From Affinibrenneria salicis (GTDB lineage Bacteria; Pseudomonadota; Gammaproteobacteria; Enterobacterales; Enterobacteriaceae), in contig NZ_VYKJ01000001.1 in assembly GCF_008710095.1 (NCBI RefSeq), positions 620,001-684,000 of the forward strand: a stretch of DNA of 64,000 nt. Direction: 5' to 3'. The notes beneath the pieces were generated by a model. The model had not been told where the DNA came from. It did not search any database and was given only the letters and a program-made list of their open reading frames with translations. The position numbers and the translations under genes are program-made. Of the stretch, positions 47,262-59,500 are shown piece after piece. Every line of letters begins with the position of its first letter. Within the stretch, counting starts at the first letter, position 1.

Positions 47262-49205
47262 TTGAGTGACATGGCGAAAAACCTGATTCTCTGGCTAGTC
47301 ATCGCAGTCGTGCTGATGTCCGTATTCCAGAGCTTTGGGCCCAGCGAGTCGAATGGCCGTAGGGTGGATTATTCAACCTTTTTAACTGAAGTGAATCAGG
47401 ATCAGGTGCGCGAAGCGCGTATTAACGGTCGTGAGATTAATGTTATCAAAAGAGATAGCAGCCGATACACGACGTATATCCCTGTCGACGATCCCAAGCT
47501 GCTGGATAACCTGTTTACGAAGAATGTGAAAGTGGTTGGCGAGCCGCCGGAAGAACCGAGCCTGCTGACCTCTATCTTTATTTCCTGGTTCCCGATGCTG
47601 TTGCTGATCGGCGTCTGGATTTTCTTTATGCGCCAGATGCAGGGCGGCGGCGGTAAAGGCGCCATGTCGTTTGGTAAAAGCAAGGCGCGGATGCTGACGG
47701 AAGACCAGATCAAGACGACGTTTGCCGATGTCGCGGGTTGCGACGAAGCGAAAGAAGAAGTCAGCGAACTGGTCGAATACCTGCGTGAACCGAGCCGTTT
47801 CCAGAAGCTGGGCGGTAAAATTCCGAAGGGCGTGCTGATGGTCGGCCCGCCGGGGACAGGTAAAACGCTGCTGGCGAAAGCCATCGCCGGCGAGGCGAAA
47901 GTGCCGTTTTTCACCATTTCAGGTTCCGACTTCGTAGAAATGTTTGTCGGCGTCGGCGCTTCCCGCGTGCGCGACATGTTCGAGCAGGCTAAGAAAGCTG
48001 CGCCGTGCATCATCTTTATCGATGAAATCGATGCGGTCGGTCGTCAGCGCGGCGCCGGTCTGGGCGGCGGTCATGATGAACGCGAACAGACTCTGAACCA
48101 GATGCTGGTCGAGATGGATGGGTTCGAAGGCAACGAAGGCATTATCGTGATTGCCGCGACTAACCGTCCCGACGTGCTGGATCCGGCTCTGCTGCGTCCG
48201 GGCCGTTTCGACCGTCAGGTTGTGGTTGGGCTGCCGGACGTACGCGGCCGCGAACAGATCCTGAAGGTGCATATGCGCCGCGTGCCGCTGTCGCCGGATG
48301 TCGAGCCGTCGGTGATTGCGCGCGGGACGCCGGGCTTTTCCGGCGCCGATCTGGCCAACCTGGTCAACGAGGCGGCGCTGTTCGCCGCACGCGGCAACAA
48401 GCGCGTGGTGTCGATGGTTGAGTTTGAGAAAGCCAAAGACAAGATCATGATGGGCGCGGAACGTCGCTCAATGGTGATGACGGAAGAACAGAAAGAGTCG
48501 ACCGCTTACCATGAAGCCGGCCATGCGATTATCGGCCGTCTGGTGCCGGAACACGACCCGGTGCACAAAGTGACGATTATTCCGCGCGGCCGCGCGCTGG
48601 GGGTCACCTTCTTCCTGCCCGAAGGGGACGCCATCAGCGCCAGTCGTCAGAAGCTGGAAAGTCAGATCTCAACGCTGTATGGCGGTCGTCTGGCCGAAGA
48701 GATTATCTACGGCGTGGATAAGGTCTCAACCGGCGCGTCTAACGACATTAAAGTCGCCACCTCTATTGCGCGCAATATGGTGACGCAGTGGGGCTTCTCG
48801 GAAAAACTGGGGCCGTTGCTGTATGCGGAGGAAGAGGGTGAGGTATTCCTCGGCCGTTCCGTGGCCAAGGCCAAGCATATGTCCGATGAAACGGCGCGCA
48901 TTATCGATCAGGAAGTGAAATCGTTGATTGAGCGCAACTATCAGCGCGCACGGGAACTGCTGATGGCGAATATGGATATCCTGCATTCGATGAAGGATGC
49001 ATTGATGAAATATGAAACCATCGACGCCCCGCAGATCGACGATCTGATGGCGCGTAAAGACGTGCGTCCGCCGGCTGGCTGGGAAAAACCCACCTCGGGC
49101 GGCGGGCAGGGCAATGACGGTACGCCGAAGGCGCCGAAGTCGATTGATGAGCCAGACGGTACGCCGAACGCCGGTAATACGCTGTCTCAGCCGTCGGGTA
49201 AGTAA
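47262..49205 (+). CDS. ftsH: ATP-dependent zinc metalloprotease FtsH
   Basis: This inner-membrane AAA protease degrades LpxC, sigma-32 and SecY. I use the TTG at 47262 (647 aa), since GAGG lies 8 bases before it. The alternative ATG at 47271 gives the 644-aa form. Two membrane spans lie at about 8-25 and 100-123. AAA motifs are [13 protein letters not shown] (about 193-205) and [15 protein letters not shown] (about 249). The SRH follows, and the zinc site HEAGH lies at about 415-419. The C-terminal tail is Gly/Pro-rich. Confidence 0.97.
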   Translation: MSDMAKNLILWLVIAVVLMSVFQSFGPSESNGRRVDYSTFLTEVNQDQVREARINGREINVIKRDSSRYTTYIPVDDPKLLDNLFTKNVKVVGEPPEEPSLLTSIFISWFPMLLLIGVWIFFMRQMQGGGGKGAMSFGKSKARMLTEDQIKTTFADVAGCDEAKEEVSELVEYLREPSRFQKLGGKIPKGVLMVGPPGTGKTLLAKAIAGEAKVPFFTISGSDFVEMFVGVGASRVRDMFEQAKKAAPCIIFIDEIDAVGRQRGAGLGGGHDEREQTLNQMLVEMDGFEGNEGIIVIAATNRPDVLDPALLRPGRFDRQVVVGLPDVRGREQILKVHMRRVPLSPDVEPSVIARGTPGFSGADLANLVNEAALFAARGNKRVVSMVEFEKAKDKIMMGAERRSMVMTEEQKESTAYHEAGHAIIGRLVPEHDPVHKVTIIPRGRALGVTFFLPEGDAISASRQKLESQISTLYGGRLAEEIIYGVDKVSTGASNDIKVATSIARNMVTQWGFSEKLGPLLYAEEEGEVFLGRSVAKAKHMSDETARIIDQEVKSLIERNYQRARELLMANMDILHSMKDALMKYETIDAPQIDDLMARKDVRPPAGWEKPTSGGGQGNDGTPKAPKSIDEPDGTPNAGNTLSQPSGK

Positions 49206-49251
49206 GCGCTGCATGTGACGGACTCCGTTCGCCTGATGCCTGATGTTTGAT

Positions 49252-49280
49252 AAAACCCCGGACTGGTTCCGGGGTTTTTT
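49252..49280 (+). terminator. Terminator between ftsH and folP
   Basis: AAAACCCCGGA/TTCCGGGGTTTT with a short loop and a T6 tail lies 46 bases after the ftsH stop. Confidence 0.88.
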
Positions 49281-49334
49281 GCTAATTGCGCCGGGCCGCT
49301 ATGCGGCGCGCTAAAGATTTTGAGGAATAACGCT

Positions 49335-50168
49335 ATGCAGCTGATCGCCAGGGATTCCTGCCTTGATCTGTCTTATCCGCAGGTAATGGGCATTCTGAAT
49401 GTGACGCCCGATTCTTTTTCTGACGGCGGTCGCCACAATACGCTGGACGCCGCGCTGTTTCATGCTCAGGAGATGATTGCCGCCGGCGCCACGCTCATTG
49501 ATGTCGGCGGGGAATCTACCCGGCCGGGCGCCGCCGGGGTCGGCACCGCTGAAGAACTGGATCGCGTGGTGCCGGTGGTGGAAGCGCTGGCGCAGCGTTT
49601 CGACAGCTGGATTTCGGTGGATACCTCCAAGCCAGAAGTGATAACGGCCAGCGCGCAAGCGGGCGCTCACTTAATTAATGACATCCGCGCGCTGAATGAG
49701 CCGGGCGCGCTGGAAGCGGCGGCGGCGACGGGGCTGCCGGTATGTTTGATGCACATGCAGGGGCTGCCGCGCACCATGCAGCAGGCGCCGCACTATGATG
49801 ATTTGCTGGCGGAGGTGGGCGATTTTTTTCAGCAGCAGATCGCGCGCTGCGCGGCGAGCAATATTCCGAAAAACAAACTGATATTGGATCCAGGTTTCGG
49901 CTTCGGCAAAGATCTGTCGCATAATTACCGGCTGCTGGCCCATCTTAATGAATTGCATCGTTTTGGCCTGCCGTTGCTGGTGGGTATGTCGAGAAAATCA
50001 ATGATCGGTCAATTGCTTCATGTGCCGCCGCTGCAGCGAGTCACCGGCAGCGTGGCCTGCGCGGTTATTGCCGCCATGCAGGGGGCTAAGATCATCCGGG
50101 TTCATGATGTGAAAGAAACCGTTGAGGCGATGCGCATTGTCGAAGCTACACTTTCAGCGAAGGAATAA
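49335..50168 (+). CDS. folP: Dihydropteroate synthase
   Basis: This is 277 residues from the ATG at 49335 ([32 protein letters not shown]), close to the E. coli 282. A TIM barrel joins 4-aminobenzoate to dihydropterin pyrophosphate. The signatures are [15 protein letters not shown] (about 18-32), [11 protein letters not shown] (about 56-66) and GMSRKSMIG. It is the sulfonamide target and is followed by glmM 8 bp later. Confidence 0.97.
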   Translation: MQLIARDSCLDLSYPQVMGILNVTPDSFSDGGRHNTLDAALFHAQEMIAAGATLIDVGGESTRPGAAGVGTAEELDRVVPVVEALAQRFDSWISVDTSKPEVITASAQAGAHLINDIRALNEPGALEAAAATGLPVCLMHMQGLPRTMQQAPHYDDLLAEVGDFFQQQIARCAASNIPKNKLILDPGFGFGKDLSHNYRLLAHLNELHRFGLPLLVGMSRKSMIGQLLHVPPLQRVTGSVACAVIAAMQGAKIIRVHDVKETVEAMRIVEATLSAKE

Positions 50169-50176
50169 AGAACACT

Positions 50177-51514
50177 ATGGGAAATCGTAAATACTTTGGC
50201 ACCGACGGCGTGCGCGGCAAAGTGGGAGAAAGTCCGGTCACGCCAGACTTTGTCCTGAAGCTGGGCTGGGCCGCCGGGAAAGTGCTGTCGCGCCATGGCT
50301 CGCGCAAGGTGATTATCGGCAAGGATACGCGTATTTCCGGCTATATGCTGGAATCCGCTCTGGAGGCCGGTCTGGCCGCCGCCGGATTATCCGCTTCGTT
50401 TACCGGCCCGATGCCGACGCCCGCCGTAGCCTATCTGACGCGCACCTTTCGCGCGGAGGCGGGTATCGTCATCTCCGCGTCGCACAATCCTTATGACGAC
50501 AACGGGATTAAATTCTTCTCGATCGACGGCACTAAACTGCCGGATGAAGTGGAAGAGGCGATTGAAGCCGAGCTGGAAAAACCGTTGACCTGCGTCGAGT
50601 CGGCGGAGCTGGGCAAAGCAAACCGTATCGTGGATGCCGCCGGGCGCTATATTGAATTCTGTAAAGGTACTTTCCCCAGCGAGCTGAGCCTCAACCGGCT
50701 GAAGCTGGTGGTCGACTGCGCCAACGGCGCGACCTACCATATCGCGCCCAGCGTGCTGCGCGAACTGGGCGCCAACGTGATTTCCATCGGCTGTCAGCCG
50801 GACGGCATGAATATTAATGAAAAATGCGGCGCCACTGATGTCGCGCAGCTGCAGGCGCGCGTGCTGGCGGAAAAGGCCGATGCGGGTCTGGCCTTCGACG
50901 GCGACGGCGACCGCCTGATTATGGTGGATCACCTGGGCAACAAGGTCGACGGCGATCAGATCCTTTACATCATCGCGCGCGAAGGGCTGCGTCAGGGCCA
51001 GCTGCGCGGCGGCGCGGTCGGCACGCTGATGAGCAATATGGGACTGGAACTGGCGCTTAAACAGCTGGGCATCCCGTTTGCCCGCGCCAGGGTAGGCGAC
51101 CGCTATGTGCTGGAAACCATGCAGGAAAAAGGCTGGCGCATTGGCGCCGAGAACTCGGGCCACGTGATTTTGCTCGATAAGACCACCACCGGCGACGGGA
51201 TTATCGCTGGTTTGCAAGTGCTCACTGCGATAGTGAGAAACCATATGAGCCTGCACGATCTGTGCAGCGGGATGAAGCTGTTTCCGCAGGTTCTGGTTAA
51301 TGTACGTTTCTCCGGCCAGTGCGATCCGTTGAACGATGAAACGGTGAAACAGGTGATGCACGAGGTGGAAAGCACGCTGGCGGGGCGCGGTCGCGTACTG
51401 CTGCGCAAATCGGGAACGGAGCCGTTGATTCGCGTCATGGTGGAAGGCGAGGATGAGGCTCAGGTGACGCAACTGGCGAACCGTATCGCCGACGCGGTAA
51501 AAGCGGCCGGTTGA
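50177..51514 (+). CDS. glmM: Phosphoglucosamine mutase
   Basis: This 445-residue enzyme makes glucosamine-1-phosphate for UDP-GlcNAc. The phosphoserine loop [17 protein letters not shown] (about 98-114), the metal loop FDGDGDR (about 241-247) and the sugar-binding GAENSGH are present. A terminator follows. Confidence 0.98.
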   Translation: MGNRKYFGTDGVRGKVGESPVTPDFVLKLGWAAGKVLSRHGSRKVIIGKDTRISGYMLESALEAGLAAAGLSASFTGPMPTPAVAYLTRTFRAEAGIVISASHNPYDDNGIKFFSIDGTKLPDEVEEAIEAELEKPLTCVESAELGKANRIVDAAGRYIEFCKGTFPSELSLNRLKLVVDCANGATYHIAPSVLRELGANVISIGCQPDGMNINEKCGATDVAQLQARVLAEKADAGLAFDGDGDRLIMVDHLGNKVDGDQILYIIAREGLRQGQLRGGAVGTLMSNMGLELALKQLGIPFARARVGDRYVLETMQEKGWRIGAENSGHVILLDKTTTGDGIIAGLQVLTAIVRNHMSLHDLCSGMKLFPQVLVNVRFSGQCDPLNDETVKQVMHEVESTLAGRGRVLLRKSGTEPLIRVMVEGEDEAQVTQLANRIADAVKAAG

Positions 51515-51544
51515 GCCCGCGCGGCCGGCGCTGCCTGGCGGCGT

Positions 51545-51591
51545 CGGCCGGGCTGGTCGCTCTCTTTTATTCGCCCGGCCGCTGTTTTTTT
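51545..51591 (+). terminator. glmM terminator
   Basis: CGGCCGGGC/GCCCGGCCG (9 bp) with a 19-base loop and a T7 run (51584-51590) lies 30 bases after the glmM stop. Confidence 0.8.
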
Positions 51592-51766
51592 CTGCGATCG
51601 ATCGGGCTGGGCTAAATTACCCTTGCGTAGGCCCAAGCCTTTGGTTAGTATTCAGACCCGCTTGAGCAGGGATTACTCCCGCCGACATAAAAGCGGTTAC
51701 ACGCGGTGATGCCGCAAAAATTTTTTGTCTCCGCCTGCGCGGGGAAAACCGGTAACAGGTACAATC

Positions 51767-52099
51767 ATGTACGAAGCTCTTTTAGTCATCTTCCTGCTGG
51801 TCTCTATCGCGCTTGTCGCGCTGATCATGCTGCAGCAAGGTAAAGGCGCTGACATGGGCGCGTCGTTTGGTGCGGGCGCGTCCGCCACGCTGTTTGGTTC
51901 CAGCGGTTCCGGCAACTTCATGACGCGGATGACGGCGGCGCTGGCGACACTGTTTTTTATTATTAGCCTGGTTCTGGGCAACATGAGTTCGCACCAGAGC
52001 AAAACTGGCGGCGAATGGGAAAACCTGAGCCAGCCAGAGAAAAGCGAGTCGGTTGCGCCGACGGCACCCGCCGCGCCTTCCAGTGATATTCCTCGCTAA
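51767..52099 (+). CDS. secG: Preprotein translocase subunit SecG
   Basis: This is 110 residues from the ATG at 51767 (MYEALLVIFLLVSIALVALIMLQQGKGADMG), equal to E. coli SecG. Two membrane spans lie at about 3-22 and 53-72. The C-terminus is Ser/Pro/Ala-rich. As in E. coli it is followed by the leuU tRNA. Confidence 0.97.
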   Translation: MYEALLVIFLLVSIALVALIMLQQGKGADMGASFGAGASATLFGSSGSGNFMTRMTAALATLFFIISLVLGNMSSHQSKTGGEWENLSQPEKSESVAPTAPAAPSSDIPR

Positions 52100-52157
52100 G
52101 TGCGATAGTCGGGCGGGAAATGCGATGGCTCCGCCGCGATAAAGAAAAAATTGCGAT

Positions 52158-52244
52158 GCCGAGGTGGTGGAATTGGTAGACACGCTACCTTGAGGTGGTA
52201 GTGCCCGATTGGGCTTACGGGTTCAAGTCCCGTCCTCGGTACCA
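52158..52244 (+). tRNA. leuU: tRNA-Leu (anticodon GAG)
   Basis: This 87-base tRNA has a long variable arm (GTGCCCGATTGGGCTTAC), acceptor GCCGAGG/CCTCGGT, encoded CCA, and anticodon GAG in CTTGAGG. It differs from E. coli leuU at very few positions. Confidence 0.97.
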
Positions 52245-52255
52245 ATACTCAGTAA

Positions 52256-52288
52256 TAAAAAAAGACGTCGTGGACGTCTTTTTTTATT
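52256..52288 (+). terminator. leuU terminator
   Basis: AAAAAGACGTC/GACGTCTTTTT with a three-base loop and T-rich end lies 12 bases after the tRNA. Confidence 0.92.
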
Positions 52289-52384
52289 TAGTAAAAGGCG
52301 GGAAACGCTGTCTCGCTGGCTTTTTTCTGTGTAGTCTATTCTTTCCGCCGCCTTTTGCCGGTCGCGGCGCGCCGTTGGTATTAC

Positions 52385-52516
52385 GGTATACCTTATACAT
52401 AATTCGAGTTGCAGGAAGACGGCCGGCGAGTGGATGCTGGCGAGTTTACACCGCTAAGCCGCCCGCTCCGCAAGCGCCGACAGCGTATCTGCAACCTGAA
52501 GGATAACGGGTATACC
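52385..52516. repeat. Palindromic dispersed repeat element (YPAL/ERIC-like), copy 2
   Basis: This 132-bp imperfect palindrome is bounded by GGTATACC at each end. About 30 bp of each end is inverted (CGAGTTGCAG at left, the complement of CAGGTTGCAG at right). It is related to 37704-37807. It occupies the leuU-metY interval, where E. coli carries argG, and ends directly at the metY promoter -35 region. Confidence 0.75.
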
Positions 52517-52545
52517 TTGCTATTTTATAGTGGGCAGCGTATTAT
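52517..52545 (+). promoter_or_regulatory. metY-rimP-nusA promoter
   Basis: TTGCTA (52517-52522), 17-base spacer, TATTAT (52540-52545), with tRNA-fMet beginning 20 bases later. The -35 begins on the base after the palindromic element. Confidence 0.7.
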
Positions 52546-52565
52546 TCGCCACGTTCATTTTCAGG

Positions 52566-52642
<77 letters not shown>

Positions 52643-52783
52643 GTTTTAAACTTCCCGGTAAGTTTTTTTTTCAAACAGACTGTTCAGCAGGTTGTCTGCG
52701 TTTACCCAGTAGGTTTTTGAAAAAAATCTTGACCGAGAGGTATACCGTCGTTTTATCTGGCGGTTAATAGGGTCCAGTTGCAT

Positions 52784-52810
52784 AAAAGCCCCGACATTTC
52801 GGGGTTTTTT
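52784..52810 (+). terminator. Terminator between metY and rimP (read-through)
   Basis: AGCCCCGA/TCGGGGTT hairpin with a T6 run. In E. coli a similar partial terminator divides metY from the protein genes. A weaker GGGC/GCCC with T7 follows at 52833-52854. Confidence 0.82.
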
Positions 52811-52870
52811 GTTATTAGACAACAGAATCACTGGGCTATTAGGCCCTTTTTTTATGTCTTGGGGGTGGGC

Positions 52871-53323
52871 TTGTCCACATTAGAGCAAAAATTAACAGCG
52901 ATGATTTCAGAGCCGGTCGCCGCACTGGGTTTTGAACTGGTTGGCATTGAGTTTGTCCGGGCTCGTCAGTCAACGCTGCGTATCTATATTGATAGTGAAA
53001 AGGGCATCACTGTTGATGATTGCGCTGATGTTAGCTACCAGGTCAGCGCAGTGCTGGACGTAGAAGATCCGATCACGGTTGCCTATAACCTGGAAGTGTC
53101 TTCTCCTGGCCTCGAACGCCCGTTGTTTACCGCCGAACACTATGCGCGTTTTCTGGGTGAAGAGGTCACTCTGGTGCTGAGCATGGCCGTGCAGAATCGC
53201 CGCAAATGGTCAGGGGTAATCAAGGCCGTTGAAGGCGAAATGATTACCGTAACAGTGGAAGGCAAAGATGAAGTATTCGCGCTGAGCAACATCCAGAAAG
53301 CGAATCTTGTACCCCACTTTTAA
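52871..53323 (+). CDS. rimP: Ribosome maturation factor RimP
   Basis: This is 150 residues from the TTG at 52871 (TTG TCC ACA TTA GAG gives MSTLEQKL), with GGGGGTGG just upstream, matching E. coli in length. No ATG gives the conserved start. It acts in 30S assembly. [18 protein letters not shown] and [22 protein letters not shown] are conserved. Confidence 0.95.
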   Translation: MSTLEQKLTAMISEPVAALGFELVGIEFVRARQSTLRIYIDSEKGITVDDCADVSYQVSAVLDVEDPITVAYNLEVSSPGLERPLFTAEHYARFLGEEVTLVLSMAVQNRRKWSGVIKAVEGEMITVTVEGKDEVFALSNIQKANLVPHF

Positions 53324-53344
53324 AGTTTGGATGAGGCAACTAGG

Positions 53345-54835
53345 ATGAATAAAGAGATTCTGGCTGTTGTAGAAGCTGTTTCCAACGAAAAAGCCGTTCC
53401 GCGTGAAAAGATTTTCGAAGCGCTGGAGATTGCGCTTGCGACTGCAACCAAGAAAAAGTACGAACAGGAAATCGATGTGCGCGTCAGCATCGATCGTAAA
53501 ACCGGCGACTTCGATACCTTCCGTCGTTGGGTGGCCGTAAATGAAGTGACTCAGCCGACGCGTGAAATCACGCTTGAAGCGGCGCAGTTTGAAGATCCGT
53601 CTATCGAGCTGGGCGGCTACATCGAAGATCAGATTGAGTCCGTCACCTTCGACCGCATCACTACGCAGACCGCGAAACAGGTTATCGTGCAGAAAGTGCG
53701 TGAAGCCGAACGCGCCATGGTGGTTGAGCAATTCCGCGAGCAGGAAGGCGAAATCGTTACCGGCGTGGTGAAGAAAGTGAATCGCGACAGCATTTCGCTG
53801 GATCTGGGCAATAATGCGGAAGCCGTGATTGGCCGCGAAGACATGCTGCCGCGCGAAAACTTCCGTCCGGGCGACCGGGTGCGCGGCGTACTGTATGCCG
53901 TTCGCCCCGAAGCGCGCGGCGCCCAACTGTTTGTCAGCCGCTCACGTCCGGAAATGCTGATCGAACTGTTCCGCATTGAAGTGCCGGAAATCGGCGAAGA
54001 AGTGATTGAAATTAAAGCCGCCGCTCGCGATCCGGGTTCCCGCGCGAAGATTGCCGTTAAGACTAACGACAAGCGCATCGACCCGGTCGGCGCCTGTGTC
54101 GGGATGCGCGGCGCGCGCGTTCAGGCCGTCTCCAGCGAGCTGGCGGGGGAACGTATTGATATCGTGCTGTGGGATGATAATCCGGCTCAGTTCGTTATTA
54201 ATGCTATGGCGCCGGCCGATGTGGCTTCAATTGTGGTGGATGAAGATAACCACACCATGGACCTGGCCGTTGAGTCGGGTAATCTGGCGCAGGCCATTGG
54301 CCGTAACGGCCAGAACGTTCGTCTGGCTTCTCAATTGAGCGGCTGGGAACTGAACGTAATGACCATCGAAGATCTGCAGGCCAAACACCAGGCCGAAGCG
54401 CATGCCGCGATTGATATCTTCACGAAGTATCTGGATATTGACGAAGAGTTTGCCACCGTGCTGGTGGAGGAAGGCTTCTCCTCGCTCGAAGAACTGGCCT
54501 ACGTGCCAATTAAAGAGCTGATGGAGATTGACGGTCTGGACGAAGAGACTGTCGAAGCGTTGCGCGAACGCGCGAAGGCCGCACTGACTACGCTGGCTCT
54601 GGCTCAGGAAGAGAGCCGGGGCGCCGGAAAACCCGCAGATGATTTGCTCGGCCTGCCGGGTCTGGCGCGTGAGCTGGCGTTCAGTCTGGCTGCGCACGGT
54701 GTTTGTACGCTGGAAGATCTTGCTGAGCAGGGTGTCGACGACCTGAGAGATATTGAAGGGCTGGATGATGAAAAAGCCGGTGAGCTGATTATGGCCGCCC
54801 GTAATATCTGTTGGTTTGGCGACGAAAATGAATAA
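53345..54835 (+). CDS. nusA: Transcription termination/antitermination factor NusA
   Basis: This is 496 residues from the ATG at 53345 ([28 protein letters not shown]). It has the N-terminal RNAP-binding domain (1-125), S1 (about 135-200), KH1 and KH2 (about 230-345, [17 protein letters not shown] and [16 protein letters not shown]), and two C-terminal acidic repeats. Its stop is 25 bp before infB. Confidence 0.98.
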   Translation: MNKEILAVVEAVSNEKAVPREKIFEALEIALATATKKKYEQEIDVRVSIDRKTGDFDTFRRWVAVNEVTQPTREITLEAAQFEDPSIELGGYIEDQIESVTFDRITTQTAKQVIVQKVREAERAMVVEQFREQEGEIVTGVVKKVNRDSISLDLGNNAEAVIGREDMLPRENFRPGDRVRGVLYAVRPEARGAQLFVSRSRPEMLIELFRIEVPEIGEEVIEIKAAARDPGSRAKIAVKTNDKRIDPVGACVGMRGARVQAVSSELAGERIDIVLWDDNPAQFVINAMAPADVASIVVDEDNHTMDLAVESGNLAQAIGRNGQNVRLASQLSGWELNVMTIEDLQAKHQAEAHAAIDIFTKYLDIDEEFATVLVEEGFSSLEELAYVPIKELMEIDGLDEETVEALRERAKAALTTLALAQEESRGAGKPADDLLGLPGLARELAFSLAAHGVCTLEDLAEQGVDDLRDIEGLDDEKAGELIMAARNICWFGDENE

Positions 54836-54860
54836 CGAACTGTAGCAGGAAAGGAACAGC

Positions 54861-57566
54861 ATGACAGATGTAACCGTAAAATCGCTGGCCGCAGAGATTC
54901 AGACTTCGGTTGACCGCCTGATACAGCAGTTTGCTGACGCGGGTGTAACCAAGTCTGCGTCGGATTCTGTGACCCAGCACGAGAAAGAAACGCTACTGGC
55001 GCACCTGAACCGGGAGCGCGGTCAGGCGTCAGGAAAATTGACGTTGCAGCGTAAAACGCGTAGTACCTTGAATATTCCGGGCACCGGGGGTAAAAGTAAA
55101 TCGGTGCAGATAGAAGTCCGCAAGAAACGCACTTATGTGAAACGCGATCCTCTGGAAGCTGATCAGTCAGCGGCGGAAGAGCAGGCACGGCGTGAAGCGG
55201 AAGAACAGGCGCAACGAGTCGCTGAAGAGCAGGCTAAACGCGAGGCGGAAGAAAAAGCCCGACGCGAAGCTGCAGACCAGGCGAAACGTGCTGCTGAAGA
55301 GCAAGCCAAACGTGAGGCCGCTGAACAAGCTAAGCGTGAAGTAGCGGAAAAAGAAAAAGTGACCAACCAACAAAACGAAACGATTGCCCGGCCGTTGCAG
55401 GCCGAAAAGGCCCGCCGTGAAGCCGAGGCCGCCGAGCTGAAACGCAAAGCGGAAGAAGAAGCGCAGCGCAAAGTTGAAGAAAATGCGCGTCGCGTGGCCG
55501 AAGAGGCGCGTAAGATGGCCGAAACGGGCGCCTGGAAAGATTCCGCGCCGGAAGAAGTGGAAACGGCTGATTATCATGTCACCACCTCGCAGCATGCCCG
55601 TCAGGCGGAAGATGAAAACGACCGCAAGGTTGAGGGCGATCGCCGCAGCCGCACGCGCGGCGGTAAGGCGACCAAACAGAAGAAAGGCAACCGCCTGTCT
55701 GAATCCAAAGCCGATCGCGAAGAAGCGCGCGCCGTTACCCGCGGCGGTAAGGGCAAACGTAAACCGAGCACTCTGCAGCAGAGCTTCACCAAGCCGGCGC
55801 AGGCGGTTAACCGCGACGTAGTGATCGGCGAAACCGTCACCGTGGCGGAATTGGCCAACAAAATGGCGGTTAAAGGCTCTCAGGTTATTAAAACCATGAT
55901 GAAGCTGGGCGCCATGGCGACCATTAACCAGGTCATCGACCAGGAAACCGCGCAGCTGGTGGCGGAAGAAATGGGCCACAAAGTCATCCTGCGTCGTGAA
56001 AACGAGCTGGAAGAAGCGGTGATGAGCGACCGCGACACCGGTATGGCCGCGGCTGAATCGCGCGCGCCGGTCGTGACCATCATGGGCCACGTCGACCACG
56101 GTAAAACTTCTCTGCTGGACTATATTCGCTCAACCAAAGTCGCCGCCGGCGAGGCGGGCGGGATTACCCAGCATATCGGTGCTTATCACGTTGAGACCGA
56201 TAACGGCATGATCACCTTCCTGGATACCCCCGGCCACGCCGCGTTTACCGCGATGCGTGCCCGCGGCGCCCAGGCGACGGATATCGTCGTGCTGGTGGTG
56301 GCCGCCGATGACGGCGTGATGCCGCAGACCATCGAAGCTATCCAGCATGCTAAAGCCGCTAAGGTGCCGGTTGTGGTTGCGGTCAACAAGATCGATAAGC
56401 CGGAAGCCGATCCTGATCGGGTGAAAACCGAGCTGTCTCAGTATGGCATCATGCCGGAAGAGTGGGGCGGCGAGTCGCAGTTTGTCCACGTTTCCGCCAA
56501 AGCCGGAACCGGTATCGATGAACTGCTCGATGCGATTCTGCTGCAGGCCGAAGTGCTGGAGCTGAAAGCGATCCGCAAAGGAATGGCGAGCGGCGTGGTC
56601 ATTGAATCCTTCCTGGATAAAGGCCGCGGTCCGGTTGCCACCGTGCTGGTGCGCGAAGGTACGCTGAATAAAGGCGATATCGTGCTGTGCGGTTTCGAAT
56701 ACGGCCGTGTGCGTGCGATGCGTGACGAACTGGGGCGCGAAATTACCGAAGCCGGTCCGTCTATCCCGGTTGAGATTCTGGGCCTGTCCGGCGTGCCGGC
56801 CGCAGGTGACGAAGCGACCGTGGTGCGCGACGAGAAAAAAGCGCGTGAAGTGGCTCTCTATCGTCAGGGTAAATTCCGCGAAGTTAAACTGGCGCGTCAG
56901 CAGAAATCCAAACTGGAAAACATGTTTGCGAACATGACGGAAGGCGAAGTTTCCGAACTGAACATCGTGCTGAAAGCCGACGTTCAGGGCTCGAGCGAAG
57001 CTATTTCCGACGCGCTGCAGAAACTGTCCACTGATGAAGTGAAAGTGAAAATCGTGGGCATCGGCGTGGGCGGCATTACCGAAACGGACGCCACGCTGGC
57101 GGCGGCTTCCAACGCCATCATCCTTGGCTTCAACGTCCGTGCCGACGCCTCCGCGCGTCGCGTGGTGGAAACCGAAAGTCTGGATCTGCGTTATTACTCC
57201 GTTATCTACGATCTGATTGACGAAGTGAAGCAGGCGATGAGTGGTATGCTGTCGCCTGAGTATAAACAGCAGATCATCGGTCTGGCCGAAGTGCGCGATG
57301 TGTTCAAATCGCCGAAGTTCGGCGCCATCGCCGGCTGTATGGTGACCGAAGGCGTGGTGAAACGTCACAATCCTATTCGCGTGCTGCGTGAAAACATCGT
57401 GATCTATGAAGGCGAGCTGGAATCCCTGCGCCGCTTCAAAGATGATGTCAACGAAGTGCGTAACGGCATGGAATGTGGTATCGGCGTGAAGAACTATAAT
57501 GATGTTCGTGCCGGCGACGTGATCGAAGTTTTTGAAACGATTGAGATCAAACGCACCATCGACTAA
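54861..57566 (+). CDS. infB: Translation initiation factor IF-2
   Basis: This 901-residue IF-2 (E. coli 890) has an IF2-N domain (1-55), a highly charged Ala/Glu/Arg/Lys helix with degenerate REAEEQA-type repeats (about 105-225), and a second IF2-N domain (about 320-370). The GTPase domain has [26 protein letters not shown] and NKIDK (about 400-535), followed by the C-terminal fMet-tRNA-binding domains. E. coli makes shorter IF2-beta forms from internal starts. I cannot confirm those here. Confidence 0.98.
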   Translation: MTDVTVKSLAAEIQTSVDRLIQQFADAGVTKSASDSVTQHEKETLLAHLNRERGQASGKLTLQRKTRSTLNIPGTGGKSKSVQIEVRKKRTYVKRDPLEADQSAAEEQARREAEEQAQRVAEEQAKREAEEKARREAADQAKRAAEEQAKREAAEQAKREVAEKEKVTNQQNETIARPLQAEKARREAEAAELKRKAEEEAQRKVEENARRVAEEARKMAETGAWKDSAPEEVETADYHVTTSQHARQAEDENDRKVEGDRRSRTRGGKATKQKKGNRLSESKADREEARAVTRGGKGKRKPSTLQQSFTKPAQAVNRDVVIGETVTVAELANKMAVKGSQVIKTMMKLGAMATINQVIDQETAQLVAEEMGHKVILRRENELEEAVMSDRDTGMAAAESRAPVVTIMGHVDHGKTSLLDYIRSTKVAAGEAGGITQHIGAYHVETDNGMITFLDTPGHAAFTAMRARGAQATDIVVLVVAADDGVMPQTIEAIQHAKAAKVPVVVAVNKIDKPEADPDRVKTELSQYGIMPEEWGGESQFVHVSAKAGTGIDELLDAILLQAEVLELKAIRKGMASGVVIESFLDKGRGPVATVLVREGTLNKGDIVLCGFEYGRVRAMRDELGREITEAGPSIPVEILGLSGVPAAGDEATVVRDEKKAREVALYRQGKFREVKLARQQKSKLENMFANMTEGEVSELNIVLKADVQGSSEAISDALQKLSTDEVKVKIVGIGVGGITETDATLAAASNAIILGFNVRADASARRVVETESLDLRYYSVIYDLIDEVKQAMSGMLSPEYKQQIIGLAEVRDVFKSPKFGAIAGCMVTEGVVKRHNPIRVLRENIVIYEGELESLRRFKDDVNEVRNGMECGIGVKNYNDVRAGDVIEVFETIEIKRTID

Positions 57567-57640
57567 GACTCGCGCAGCGATAATCTACGTTATTCACCAG
57601 GGGGGCCGTTGAGCCCCCCGCTTTGTCTGGAGAATTTATC

Positions 57641-58051
57641 ATGGCAAAAGAATTTAGCCGCACGCAACGTGTCGCGCAGGAAATGCAAAAAGAGATAGCG
57701 ATTATTTTGCAGCGTGAGGTGAAAGATCCGCGCGTTGGTATGGCGACGGTGTCCGGTGTCGAAGTCTCCCGTGACTTAGCCTATGCGAAAGTCTACGTCA
57801 CGTTCCTTGATGTGCTGACCGACGATCACGATCCGCAGCGTATTATCACCGGCGTGAAGGCGCTGCAGGACGCATCTGGCTTTATCCGCAGCCTGATCGG
57901 CAAAGCGATGCGCCTGCGCGTGGTGCCTGAGCTGACCTTCGCCTACGACAGTTCGCTGGTGGAAGGCATGCGTATGTCCAACCTGGTGAGCGATGTCGTG
58001 AAGAAAGATGCCGAACGTCGCTCCGCATCAGGCCATGACGAGGAATCCTGA
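57641..58051 (+). CDS. rbfA: Ribosome-binding factor A
   Basis: This is 136 residues from the ATG at 57641 ([32 protein letters not shown]). A KH-type cold-adaptation factor, it is needed for 16S 5'-end maturation. Its stop overlaps the truB ATG (TGATG). Confidence 0.97.
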   Translation: MAKEFSRTQRVAQEMQKEIAIILQREVKDPRVGMATVSGVEVSRDLAYAKVYVTFLDVLTDDHDPQRIITGVKALQDASGFIRSLIGKAMRLRVVPELTFAYDSSLVEGMRMSNLVSDVVKKDAERRSASGHDEES

Positions 58052-58995
58052 TGAGTCGTCCTCGTCGTCGCGGCCGTGACGTTCACGGCGTTCTGTTGCT
58101 GGATAAACCGCACGGTCTTTCCTCTAACGACGCGCTGCAGAAAGTAAAGCGCATCTTTAATGCCAACAAGGCCGGTCACACCGGCGCGCTGGATCCGCTG
58201 GCCACCGGCATGCTGCCGATTTGCCTCGGGGAAGCGACGAAGTTTTCCCGTTATCTGCTGGATTCGGATAAACGCTACCGCGTAGTGGCCCGCCTTGGCC
58301 AGCGTACCGATACCTCGGATGCCGAAGGCAACATTATCGCCGAGCGAGATGTCGCCTTCAGCGCGGACGAGCTGGAGCAGGCGCTGGACAGCTTCCGCGG
58401 CACCACTCAGCAGGTGCCTTCCATGTATTCCGCACTTAAACACCAGGGGCGTCCGCTGTATGAATATGCGCGCCAGGGACTGGTGGTGGAACGAGAAGCG
58501 CGCGATATTACCGTTTATGAACTACGATTTATCCGCTGGGAAGGTCTTGAGCTGGAGCTGGAGATCCACTGTTCCAAAGGAACCTATATTCGCACCATCA
58601 TCGATGATTTGGGCGAAAAGCTGGGGTGCGGCGCGCACGTGAGCTTCCTGCGTCGGCTGCAGGTCGCGACTTATCCCATTGAGCGTATGGTGACGCTGGA
58701 TCGTCTCAACGCATTGCTGGCGCAGGCTCAGGCCGACGAAAGCGCGCCGCGCGAGCGTCTGGATCCGCTGTTGCTGCCGATGGACAGCGCAGTGCTGGAT
58801 TTCCCTGAAGTGAACCTGCTCCCGGTGGTGGCCGGTTACCTCAAACTGGGGCAGGCGGTACAGACGGCAAACGCGCCGTCTCAGGGCATGGTGCGCATTA
58901 CCGAAGGCGAGGAGCATCGCTTCATCGGCGTTGGCGACATCGATGACGACGGCCGGGTCGCTCCGCGTCGTCTGGTGGTTGAGTTCCCGCAATAA
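58051..58995 (+). CDS. truB: tRNA pseudouridine-55 synthase
   Basis: This 314-residue enzyme has the catalytic-Asp motif [25 protein letters not shown] (about 42-66) and the [18 protein letters not shown] loop. It begins with a one-base overlap after rbfA. rpsO follows after 122 bp with its own promoter region. Confidence 0.97.
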   Translation: MSRPRRRGRDVHGVLLLDKPHGLSSNDALQKVKRIFNANKAGHTGALDPLATGMLPICLGEATKFSRYLLDSDKRYRVVARLGQRTDTSDAEGNIIAERDVAFSADELEQALDSFRGTTQQVPSMYSALKHQGRPLYEYARQGLVVEREARDITVYELRFIRWEGLELELEIHCSKGTYIRTIIDDLGEKLGCGAHVSFLRRLQVATYPIERMVTLDRLNALLAQAQADESAPRERLDPLLLPMDSAVLDFPEVNLLPVVAGYLKLGQAVQTANAPSQGMVRITEGEEHRFIGVGDIDDDGRVAPRRLVVEFPQ

Positions 58996-59072
58996 GCAAA
59001 ATTTTGTCGCCTTGCTATCGAATCGGGCTAAGAGTAGAATAATGCGGCTTGATTCCTGAGTGGCTGAATTAG

Positions 59073-59387
<315 letters not shown>

Positions 59388-59405
59388 TCTGGCGAGTTTC
59401 AGTAG

Positions 59406-59432
59406 AAAGGGGCCTGTTAAGGCCCCTTTTTT
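59406..59432 (+). terminator. rpsO terminator
   Basis: AAAGGGGCC/GGCCCCTTT with a 5-base loop and a T6 tail lies 18 bases after the rpsO stop. Confidence 0.93.
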
Positions 59433-59500
59433 CCAGGAATCGATAGCCAGTCGGCGTCATATGTTGTTGTTTTAACAGGATCTTGCATTGCAGCGGTTCG

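Noticed and set aside
55163..55471. Repeat-like charged segment in infB as a tandem repeat element
   Set aside because: It is the ordinary charged helix of enterobacterial IF-2, with degenerate repeats at the protein level.
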